Both the position numbers and the translations under genes were made by a program. A stretch of DNA of 8,566 bases, from the NCBI GenBank assembly GCA_008974855.1, contig BFAR01000107.1, forward strand, positions 1-8,566, in the 5' to 3' direction. Numbering within the stretch: the stretch's first letter is position 1; every line of letters starts with the position of its first letter. The notes beneath the pieces were generated by a model. That model did no database searches and had not been told where the DNA came from. It saw only the letters and a program-made list of their open reading frames with translations. Shown in pieces: positions 1 through 4,293 of this stretch. This stretch comes from an archaeon MnTg01 (lineage in GTDB: Archaea > Thermoproteota > Nitrososphaeria > Nitrososphaerales > Nitrosopumilaceae).

Positions 1-291
1 ATGGCAGCTTCAAAAGCTAAAAGAAGTGCTGCAGCAAAGAAAGCTGCACGTACTAGAAAAAGAAATGCGGCTAACAAAGCAGCAGCTAGTCAAGCTGGTG
101 CAAGACGTCGAAGACGACGTGCCGCTGTCACTAAAGGCGGAGCAAAACGACGTTCTCCAGCTAGAAGACGTACTGGCGGTGCAAAAAGACGTACTCCAGC
201 AAAAAGACGTTCTCCAGCAAAAAGACGTTCTCCAGCTAGAAGACGTTCTCCAGCAAAAAGACGTTCTCCAGCAAGACGTAGACGTCGATAA
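1..291 (+). CDS. Histone H1/protamine-like Lys/Arg/Ala-rich basic protein
   Basis: The 96-aa protein is almost entirely Ala, Lys, Arg, Ser and Pro, with no hydrophobic core and no acidic residue. Residues 1-47 are an Ala/Lys/Arg-rich segment containing a run of six Arg (35-40). Residues 48-96 are about eight imperfect copies of the hexapeptide A(K/R)RR(S/T)P, ending in five Arg. Such composition is known from eukaryotic H1 tails, protamines and bacterial H1-like proteins (chlamydial Hc1/Hc2 type). S/T-P-x-x motifs followed by basic residues bind the AT-rich minor groove in sperm H1. A nucleoid-compacting or RNA-binding role is inferred. The ATG is the first base of the window, so an upstream start cannot be excluded. 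Its Arg codons are largely AGA and CGT. It ends just before a T-rich tract and converges on a small minus-strand gene. I am confident that it is coding because of its regular repeats; its function is uncertain. Confidence 0.8.
   Translation: MAASKAKRSAAAKKAARTRKRNAANKAAASQAGARRRRRRAAVTKGGAKRRSPARRRTGGAKRRTPAKRRSPAKRRSPARRRSPAKRRSPARRRRR
142..270 (+). repeat. 18-bp in-frame tandem repeat coding A(K/R)RR(S/T)P
   Basis: The unit is gcaaaaagacgttctcca or a near variant, repeated in frame. Copies start at 142, 181, 199, 217, 235 and 253, with a degenerate 21-bp copy at 160 and a diverged last unit at 271. The 199, 217 and 253 copies are identical. Identical codons between copies point to recent unit duplication or slippage, so copy number may differ between strains. 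Confidence 0.85.
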
Positions 292-296
292 AACTC

Positions 297-320
297 AAAA
301 GCCTTTTTCTATTTTTTTTT
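297..320 (+). terminator. Poly-T terminator of the basic-protein gene
   Basis: Six bases after the stop codon, AAAAG-C-CTTTT makes a short hairpin. It lies next to T tracts at 304-308 and 312-320, nine T in the second. Archaeal RNA polymerase commonly terminates at such oligo-T stretches without a long stem. The tract overlaps the end of the convergent small gene. Confidence 0.55.
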
Positions 321-435
321 AATTAAACCACTTGTAAAGTATTACAAGAATTGTTACTCCAATTAAAACTGGAATAAAAAACCAAGGTAAATTTTTTGGT
401 TTTCCTGCAGAAAACAATGAATCTTCTGGCTTCAT
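319..435 (-). CDS. 38-aa single-pass membrane micro-protein
   Basis: ATG to TAA gives a 38-residue protein. Residues 1-17 are a polar N-terminus (MKPEDSLFSAGKPKN) and residues 18-34 a continuous hydrophobic helix (WFFIPVLIGVTILVILY). A short KWFN tail follows. The layout of a charged N-terminus, one transmembrane segment and a basic residue at the inner end is that of a real small membrane protein, and two similar micro-proteins occur elsewhere in the window. I see no Shine-Dalgarno site and no clear TATA box at the leaderless distance. The perfect palindrome at 480-511 lies 45 bases upstream. The function is unknown; a small subunit or regulator of a membrane complex is possible. Confidence 0.5.
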   Translation of the reverse strand: MKPEDSLFSAGKPKNLPWFFIPVLIGVTILVILYKWFN

Positions 436-479
436 CTACATATGCTATGTCGTTTATTAGATTTACACTTGTTGATTTA

Positions 480-511
480 TTATGTTGCTAAATTCGAATT
501 TAGCAACATAA
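480..511. repeat. 32-bp perfect palindrome centred on TTCGAA
   Basis: Each 16-base arm is TTATGTTGCTAAATTC, and the reverse complement follows with no spacer. Neither side has a T run, so it is not an ordinary intrinsic terminator. It lies in the spacer between the oxidoreductase gene and the 38-aa protein gene. Its core CTAAATTCGAATTTAG is shared in part with elements at 557-572 and 2035-2048. It could be a dimeric-regulator site, a cruciform, or a small dispersed palindromic repeat. Confidence 0.75.
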
Positions 512-541
512 ATCTTCTATAGAATTATTCATTTTCACAAT

Positions 542-578
542 AAAAAAATAATATTTCTAAATTCGAATTATGAAACAT
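542..578 (-). terminator. Imperfect TTCGAA hairpin with T7, end of PPOX gene
   Basis: An imperfect inverted repeat centred between 564 and 565 (AATTC/GAATT core, then TTTC/GAAA after a two-base mismatch) lies just after the oxidoreductase stop on the minus strand. It is followed by seven T (542-548 on the complement). The stem plus T run and the position fit a transcription terminator. The core resembles the perfect palindrome at 480-511. Confidence 0.5.
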
Positions 579-584
579 AATAAT

Positions 585-995
585 TTAACAATCCTGATTC
601 ATCTTCAATTTAGGTAGCACAAAAACCTTCTCAGGAAGGATTTTGAAGATAATTCTTTTTTCTCCAGGCTGTTTGAACGGATACTTTTCTTTACCCATGT
701 ATTTTTTGGTTAGTTTGTTTGCATGTTTGTATTCATAATCTGGAATGATATCGATGACTTTACCTCGAATAGTTGTCATGTCTAACGGATTGTTGTGATT
801 AACTACTGAGATTGCTACTCGAGGATCTCGAAGAACATTTTTGTGTTTTATTCTACCTTCTGCAGTATTGACTAGAACATGTTCGTCTTTAAAATCTGCC
901 CACACCGGCGAAAGTTGTGGAGAACCATCTTTCATAATTGTAGCAATAAAAACTAAATTCGGTTCTTCAAAGAGTTTGATTATTTTACTATCCAT
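585..995 (-). CDS. PPOX-fold F420/FMN-binding oxidoreductase
   Basis: This is a 136-aa protein of the pyridoxamine 5'-phosphate oxidase-like split-barrel family, close to the F420-dependent FDOR-B group. Family signs run in order. They are a first strand ending in DGSPQLSPVWADF (residues 23-35), then VNTAEGRIKHKNVLRDPRVAIS (about 42-63, written with its key residues R48, K50, N53, R56, D57, R59). The strand TTIRGKVIDI (73-83) follows. In FDOR proteins the NTAEGR...N..RDPRV segment binds the cofactor phosphate. The length is typical for a single-domain member acting as a cytoplasmic homodimer. Thaumarchaea are known to make F420, which favours F420 over FMN, but the cofactor cannot be decided here. 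An AAGGTG ribosome site lies 8 nt before the ATG. The substrate is unknown; reduction of enones or quinones, or haem/biliverdin-type substrates, are family possibilities. Confidence 0.85.
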   Translation of the reverse strand: MDSKIIKLFEEPNLVFIATIMKDGSPQLSPVWADFKDEHVLVNTAEGRIKHKNVLRDPRVAISVVNHNNPLDMTTIRGKVIDIIPDYEYKHANKLTKKYMGKEKYPFKQPGEKRIIFKILPEKVFVLPKLKMNQDC

Positions 996-1003
996 GTAAA
1001 TAG

Positions 1004-1009
1004 CACCTT
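1004..1009 (-). promoter_or_regulatory. Shine-Dalgarno site of the PPOX gene
   Basis: AAGGTG lies 8 nt upstream of the ATG and matches the archaeal anti-SD sequence over AGGTG. It is the clearest Shine-Dalgarno site in a window where most genes look leaderless, so this gene probably has a 5' leader. A TATA-like AAAATATTAATC sits further up at about 1043-1054. Confidence 0.6.
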
Positions 1010-1105
1010 AAAATTAGTTTCTCCAAATAGTTGATAGTTTTGATTAATATTTTCTTGGAAATTATTTCTTATTTGTGTTATCTCAAGTTTTTTAATTAGG
1101 TGTTC

Positions 1106-1127
1106 AGTTTTTTTACTAAAAAAAACT
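1106..1127 (-). terminator. A/T hairpin with T8 downstream of nuclease-like gene
   Basis: On the minus strand, AGTTTTTTTT-AGT-AAAAAAACT forms a near-perfect stem with a three-base loop and supplies eight T. It lies about 50 bases after the stop of the PD-(D/E)XK-like gene. It is a plausible terminator, although A/T-only stems are weak. Confidence 0.35.
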
Positions 1128-1176
1128 CTTGTCATATTTATTTTTTAATTATGAAGTATTTAGTTTTTTTCTTAAA

Positions 1177-1560
1177 TCATATGCCTATTGTTTCTATATT
1201 TTCATTCATACCAAGTCCCATTTCTGTAAGAAAAGATGTTAGATCGTCAATACATTTTTTTGGCACTGCTATACAAAATGGAATATTAATTCGAGTTTTC
1301 CCTTCTTTTAAAATTACAGTATTTCCAAAATCCTCAAATTGTTCCATTGTTCGATCAGTTGTTAGATTCTCGCAAGTCTTTGCTTCTCCAATGTAATAAT
1401 TTTCTTCATTTGATTTTTTTGCAATTACATCAGGTTCATGATTTCCAATTATTTCACATTTTTCAAATCCCTCATATGCTGCAGAAATAATTTTCAATCC
1501 TTTTGATTCAAAATGATCGATTATTCCTTTTACCAATTTCTTATGTTCGTTATTTTCCAT
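1177..1560 (-). CDS. Small PD-(D/E)XK nuclease-like protein
   Basis: From the ATG this is a 127-aa protein. An N-terminal amphipathic helix (HKKLVKGIIDHFESKGLKI) is followed by strands carrying the signature E-P-D44-V-I-A, a 14-residue gap, then G-E59-A-K61, and a later M-E-Q-F segment. The D...ExK spacing and the following Gln match restriction-endonuclease-like folds (archaeal Holliday-junction resolvases, Mrr and related proteins). The catalytic residues would be D44, E59 and K61. The frame stays open four codons further to a TTG at 1572, but the ATG is preferred. A TATA-like TTTAAATA at 1594-1601 predicts transcription starting near 1571, close to that TTG, so the choice is not certain. 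No methylase or other partner gene is adjacent, so this is not a classical restriction system; DNA repair or defence is inferred only from the fold signature. Confidence 0.7.
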   Translation of the reverse strand: MENNEHKKLVKGIIDHFESKGLKIISAAYEGFEKCEIIGNHEPDVIAKKSNEENYYIGEAKTCENLTTDRTMEQFEDFGNTVILKEGKTRINIPFCIAVPKKCIDDLTSFLTEMGLGMNENIETIGI

Positions 1561-1593
1561 AGTGTTAAACAATTTTTATAACTACAAAATTAC

Positions 1594-1601
1594 TATTTAA
1601 A
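1594..1601 (-). promoter_or_regulatory. TATA-like box of nuclease-like gene
   Basis: TTTAAATA on the minus strand is centred about 38 nt before the ATG at 1560. A start about 26 nt downstream falls near 1571, giving an 11-nt leader, or a leaderless TTG start. Confidence 0.35.
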
Positions 1602-1629
1602 AAATCTAATTTTCTTGAATAATTTAAGT

Positions 1630-1690
1630 AAAAAAGCAACGGAACTTAAGACCGACAACGATTGTACATCGGTGACAGTTCCGTTTGCTT
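1630..1690 (-). terminator. 12-bp hairpin with inner stem and T6 run
   Basis: The stem AAGCA(A)ACGGAAC/GTTCCGTTGCTT has one bulged base and leads into TTTTTT on the minus strand, the classical shape of an intrinsic terminator. The loop holds another 5-bp stem (ACCGA/TCGGT). It could be the 3' end of the proposed ncRNA, and it would also keep transcripts from the 1916-2423 side out of the nuclease-like gene. Confidence 0.5.
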
Positions 1691-1857
1691 ATGTTTCCTA
1701 TTATGTTTAGTGTGATTTGTATGTGCTAGTACGTCTTTTTTGCACATACAGTCAGTAATGGCTTACCCTCACAAAGTAATAGAAAACCATTAAATCATGA
1801 ATTAATTCGTCACTCTCCCACAGACTCCAATGCCCAACATTTTTGTTTTTTGGGAGA
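1630..1857 (-). ncRNA. Candidate structured non-coding RNA, three hairpins
   Basis: The stretch 1573-1915 has no open frame longer than about a dozen codons on either strand, yet it holds three strong stems. These are TCTCCCA/TGGGAGA (1814-1820 with 1851-1857), TGTATGTGC/GCACATACA (1718-1726 with 1742-1750, 9 bp), and AAGCAACGGAAC with GTTCCGT(T)TGCTT (1634-1645 with 1678-1690), which encloses a second stem ACCGA/TCGGT. Read on the minus strand, the last hairpin runs directly into six T. A TATA-like palindrome (1867-1881) sits upstream of the first. A minus-strand transcript of about 220 nt is therefore inferred. It matches no RNA family that I recognise: there is no tRNA T-loop, SRP S-domain or clear C/D boxes. 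Strand and boundaries are tentative. Confidence 0.35.
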
Positions 1858-1866
1858 TCTGGCGAA

Positions 1867-1881
1867 TTTTTATTAAAAATT
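1867..1881. promoter_or_regulatory. Palindromic TATA-like element, possibly two-way
   Basis: TTTTTATTAAAAATT is nearly self-complementary, so TBP could use it in either direction. On the plus strand it predicts a start near 1900, just before the 39-aa gene (ATG 1916). On the minus strand it predicts a start near 1848, at the edge of the proposed ncRNA. Confidence 0.35.
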
Positions 1882-1915
1882 AGACTAATTTAGGGTTTGA
1901 TATTATGGCTCTAGT

Positions 1916-2035
1916 ATGGGATTAAAAGAAAAATTACTAGTTGTTATCCCATTAGCGATCTTTGGAATCGTAATTTTGGGGTTTGAGCTTTTTATGAAAA
2001 TTTGCAAAAATGCTAATAGCATATTTGATTGTTAA
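1916..2035 (+). CDS. 39-aa single-pass membrane micro-protein
   Basis: ATG to TAA gives 39 residues. Residues 1-6 are a charged MGLKEK, residues 7-27 form one long hydrophobic helix (LLVVIPLAIFGIVILGFELFM, written here as its 21-residue span with Leu, Val, Ile and Phe throughout), and a polar tail KICKNANSIFDC contains two Cys. The ATG at 1905 is out of frame and stops after six codons, so 1916 is the start. The gene lies in line with the following GTG-start gene but is separated from it by a terminator-like hairpin, so the two may be independent units. The function is unknown. Confidence 0.5.
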   Translation: MGLKEKLLVVIPLAIFGIVILGFELFMKICKNANSIFDC

Positions 2036-2058
2036 TTCAAATTTAGCATGAATTTTTT
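2010..2058 (+). terminator. Hairpin and T6 at the end of the 39-aa gene
   Basis: ATGCTAA (2010-2016) pairs with TTAGCAT (2043-2049), and an inner stem ATTTGA/TCAAAT (2023-2028 with 2037-2042) stacks on it after a six-base bulge. Six T follow at 2053-2058. The 5' arm lies inside the coding end. The 3' arm AATTCAAATTTAGCA differs by one base from the right half of the palindrome at 480-511. Confidence 0.5.
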
Positions 2059-2060
2059 AA
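2053..2060 (+). promoter_or_regulatory. TATA-like box for the GTG-start gene
   Basis: TTTTTTAA is centred about 26 nt before the GTG at 2082, the distance expected for a leaderless transcript. The same T run would end the upstream transcript, so terminator and promoter overlap. Confidence 0.35.
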
Positions 2061-2081
2061 CAAAGCGAAACAAGCAAATCT

Positions 2082-2423
2082 GTGGAAAAGCAACAAATTG
2101 ATTTGATTATTTCAAAAAGACCTAACGATGAACAGCTAAAAAAACTAAAAGAATATTTCAAAGAGATGCCAGTTGAAGAAATTTTAGCTGGTCTAAAATT
2201 TGCAAAAAACAGATGGACTGCAAAAGACGCTGGTGTACTGAAAGTCGGTAGAAAAAGTATTATTCAAAAAGAAGTCCACTCTGTTACAAAAGAGCAAGCT
2301 CAATGGAGATTAAATAATTGGAAGATGATGATTGCAAATTATAGAAGACGAGGATATAGTTATCCTACAATTTCTAGAATTAAAAAGATTCTAATTATAA
2401 AAAGTAAAAAAAGATCTAGATAG
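2082..2423 (+). CDS. Basic hypothetical protein, 113 aa
   Basis: The product is not recognised. It has an acidic/basic helical N-terminal part (residues 1-45, ending EEILAGLKFAKNRW), a middle TAKDAGVLKVGRKSIIQKEV, and a strongly basic C-terminus with YRRRGYSYP and a KKSKKRSR-like tail. No membrane segment or Cys is present. The basic, helical make-up suggests nucleic-acid binding, but no known motif is visible. The start is GTG. A stop codon 24 bases upstream in frame leaves no earlier start, and the TATA-like T run at the leaderless distance supports GTG; the next ATG would remove 28 residues. The gene converges on the CdvB-like gene, overlapping it by 8 bp. Confidence 0.7.
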   Translation: MEKQQIDLIISKRPNDEQLKKLKEYFKEMPVEEILAGLKFAKNRWTAKDAGVLKVGRKSIIQKEVHSVTKEQAQWRLNNWKMMIANYRRRGYSYPTISRIKKILIIKSKKRSR

Positions 2424-3072
2424 ACGACCTTTCTCTTCTTTCTGATAAAATATCTTCTGGTAGATTAGATGGTATATCTGGAATGTTTTCTTTTGTTTGT
2501 CCTTCTATGACTGCTTGTGCTTCTTCTAAGATTGCAACGGTATCTGAATTTCCTTCTCGTGACAATATTTCAGTATCTTGTGGTCCAACTGTTGAACCAG
2601 ATAACACATCGCCTAATATCTTTGAAAGATCTTGCATAGAAGAGTTGGCTTGTGGCATAATTCCGCCCAAGGAAGCTCCTAGTCCTTTAATAACAGACAT
2701 GCATGGACTTAATGTTACAATAACATCTCCTAATTCAGAAACTGTGTTTAATCTAATGTTAATTTGTTCCATAGAAAGTTTTGCGTTACTAACCATGTTA
2801 TTCATTTTTCTAATTTCTTGAAGCTCAATTGCATATGCTTTTGCATATGAATGGTTATTTGATTTTTGAGCATTAACTATTTTTTCAAAAATATGATCAT
2901 GCTTTTTTTGAAGTTTTGCAGAAATGCCTGATAATTTCATAATTTGTAATTCTAATTTTTGTTGAGCATTTTCGATTTTGTTTTTAATTGGAGTGTCTGG
3001 TATGACTCTTCCAAACACTTTTTGTGTTAATCCCTCATTTCCATTTTTAGTCCAATTACTGAAAGTACCCAA
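2416..3072 (-). CDS. cdvB: CdvB-like ESCRT-III (Snf7-type) protein
   Basis: The 218-aa protein belongs to the archaeal ESCRT-III/CdvB family, whose members polymerise on membranes during division or vesicle formation with CdvA and the ATPase CdvC. After a short N-terminus, residues about 30-80 form a long helix with Lys/Gln/Leu heptads. Next comes the family stretch AIELQEIRKMNNMVSNAKLS (about 81-100), then LNTVSELGDVIVTLSPCMSVIK (about 108-129, key residues L108, E113, G115, D116). The Gly/Met-rich helix and a polar, acidic C-terminal tail (about 165-218) follow. A MIM2-type CdvC-binding Pro-rich motif is not obvious, though PDIPSNLPEDIL is Pro/acidic. The start is TTG: an in-frame TAG lies about 13 codons upstream, no ATG intervenes, and the family N-terminus (MG.FS..W) begins here. 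cdvA and cdvC are not adjacent, so this is probably one of several CdvB paralogues. Confidence 0.85.
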   Translation of the reverse strand: MGTFSNWTKNGNEGLTQKVFGRVIPDTPIKNKIENAQQKLELQIMKLSGISAKLQKKHDHIFEKIVNAQKSNNHSYAKAYAIELQEIRKMNNMVSNAKLSMEQINIRLNTVSELGDVIVTLSPCMSVIKGLGASLGGIMPQANSSMQDLSKILGDVLSGSTVGPQDTEILSREGNSDTVAILEEAQAVIEGQTKENIPDIPSNLPEDILSERRERSSI

Positions 3073-3100
3073 ATTTTTCCAAATTAGGTTTGAAAAATTA

Positions 3101-3110
3101 GTTTTAAACT
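3101..3110 (-). promoter_or_regulatory. TATA-like box of the CdvB-like gene
   Basis: AGTTTAAAAC on the minus strand is centred about 33 nt before the TTG start, predicting a leader of only a few bases. No good Shine-Dalgarno site is present. Confidence 0.35.
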
Positions 3111-3135
3111 AGGCTGTATCTTGTCTTTATGTCAC

Positions 3136-3161
3136 TCTAGTTACAGGGGTTCTGGTTACAG
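3136..3161. repeat. Two 11-bp direct repeats TCTRGTTACAG
   Basis: TCTAGTTACAG (3136) and TCTGGTTACAG (3151) recur 15 bp apart in the 95-bp spacer between the thioredoxin stop and the CdvB-like start. The position, upstream of the CdvB-like TATA box, would suit a regulator site. Two copies could also be chance. Confidence 0.3.
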
Positions 3162-3167
3162 TACATC

Positions 3168-4289
3168 CTAACCAAAGGTGAACGTATAGATTTCGAACCC
3201 AGATTCTGGTACTTGTATTTCTAATGTATGGGATTCAGCCTCTTCTGATGTAACAATATTGTACAATCTAGGCTCTACAACCTGTATTTTTCCTAAAGTT
3301 ACATCCATTCCTGCAACTTCAGGGCTAATTAGATTTCCATCAAGGAGAATGGTAAGTTCTGCTTTACCTTTAGTAACGATATTTACTTCCTTTGCAAAAT
3401 ATGGTAACAGAATTCTTCCTTCTTCTGAAACAAGTTTCATACTTCCTTGCAAATTTTTCCATACTCCATCAATATAGAAATAATGTAACTTCAAATCATC
3501 CGGTATAGTATACGCAACATTATTTTCAGGATTAAATCCCTCAGTATTTCCTAATTGATTTCGTCCAGCAGAAAATTTGTATCCAAAGTATAATTCAGGG
3601 GTTCTAAAACTGGTATGTTCAAACTCTTCTAATTCTAATATGGACTCTGCCGCAGCAACATTTAATCCTAATTGAGTTGCACGTTCTTCTAAAAGTTCTT
3701 GAATCACTTTTTCTGTCTCATCATATTTTCCTTCTCCAATATGATCATATCTAATATAGCCTTCATGATCTGCTATGTATTTTCTAGGCCAATATCTATT
3801 CTCAAAAGCTTTCCATGTTTTCATTTCATTATCTAAAACAACGGGATAATTAATTCCATTTTTCTGAACTGCCATTTCCACATTATTGGGATCTTTTTCA
3901 AATTCAAATTCAGGTGAATGAACCCCAATAATTAATAATCCTTCATCAGAATATTTTTCGTTCCAAGCTGTAATGTATGGAAGAGTTCGTATACAGTTAA
4001 TGCAGCTGTATGTCCATATATCATACAAAACAACTTTTCCTTCAATTTCTTTTGCTAATTTTTCTGGAGTGGTATTGATATAGTGTGCAATTCCTACAAG
4101 ATCAGGAGCTGTTTTGAATCGGCTTTTATCAATATTAAGTTCTATCCCTGAGATTGGAATTTTCTTTTCATCAAGTGTATCTGAAATTAGATTTGAAGTT
4201 TCTAGTGATGAAAAAACAATGCTTAAGCTAGCTATTATTCCAACTATTACTATTCCAAATATTGCTGCAGTTTTAATCTCTGTTTTCAT
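3168..4289 (-). CDS. Membrane-anchored thioredoxin with DipZ-type C-terminal domain
   Basis: This is a 373-aa protein. Residues 7-28 are an N-terminal membrane anchor. Residues about 75-210 are a TlpA/DipZ-type thioredoxin fold with the redox pair C96-I-N-C99 in WTYSCINCIRT, followed by LPYITAWNEKY, GVHSPEFEFE and the cis-Pro segment YWPRKYIADHEG (P168). From about 225, RTPELYFGYKF starts a beta-rich C-terminal domain that ends in YTFTFG, as in mycobacterial DipZ (Rv2874 family). In DipZ the CcdA membrane part, the thioredoxin and this C-terminal domain are one chain; here the CcdA part is the upstream gene. ccdA's stop is 4 nt before this ATG, so the two are co-transcribed. The protein likely faces outside the membrane and reduces or exchanges disulphides in exported proteins, drawing electrons from CcdA. 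The in vivo partner is unknown. Confidence 0.9.
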   Translation of the reverse strand: MKTEIKTAAIFGIVIVGIIASLSIVFSSLETSNLISDTLDEKKIPISGIELNIDKSRFKTAPDLVGIAHYINTTPEKLAKEIEGKVVLYDIWTYSCINCIRTLPYITAWNEKYSDEGLLIIGVHSPEFEFEKDPNNVEMAVQKNGINYPVVLDNEMKTWKAFENRYWPRKYIADHEGYIRYDHIGEGKYDETEKVIQELLEERATQLGLNVAAAESILELEEFEHTSFRTPELYFGYKFSAGRNQLGNTEGFNPENNVAYTIPDDLKLHYFYIDGVWKNLQGSMKLVSEEGRILLPYFAKEVNIVTKGKAELTILLDGNLISPEVAGMDVTLGKIQVVEPRLYNIVTSEEAESHTLEIQVPESGFEIYTFTFG

Positions 4290-4293
4290 ATTC

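Noticed and set aside
142..270. CRISPR-like repeat array
   Set aside because: The 18-bp repeats are directly adjacent with no spacers and are in frame with the coding sequence.
1..320. A second reading frame across the basic-protein gene (26-322) giving a Leu/Gln/Asp-rich repeat protein
   Set aside because: It is the out-of-frame reading of the same 18-bp repeats; the repeat period makes any frame stay open. The basic frame has the ATG and a terminator just after its stop.
480..511. The palindrome as an integration (att) site or insertion-sequence end
   Set aside because: No integrase, transposase, tRNA gene or flanking direct repeat is present in the window.
980..1135. A 51-codon minus-strand frame starting at ATG 1135
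   Set aside because: It runs through the A/T hairpin and the ribosome site of the oxidoreductase and overlaps that gene's start. It has no promoter at a fitting distance, and its Asn/Lys/Phe-rich composition is what translated AT-rich spacer gives.
1634..1690. tRNA or box C/D (kink-turn) RNA in the strongest hairpin
   Set aside because: No acceptor/T-loop pattern, no RTGATGA or CTGA boxes, and the internal loop does not supply tandem G-A pairs for a kink-turn.
1641..1785. P4-like fragments of archaeal RNase P RNA (AAGACC near 1648, TGGCTTACC near 1769)
   Set aside because: The universal bulged U, the ACAGAA box and the expected spacing of about 200 nt are missing, and the first fragment is already locked in a strong 12-bp stem. 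The match reflects short complementary strings.
2082..2423. Assigning a DNA-binding family to the basic 113-aa protein
   Set aside because: Its basic helices hint at nucleic-acid binding but no helix-turn-helix, zinc or other motif can be pointed to.
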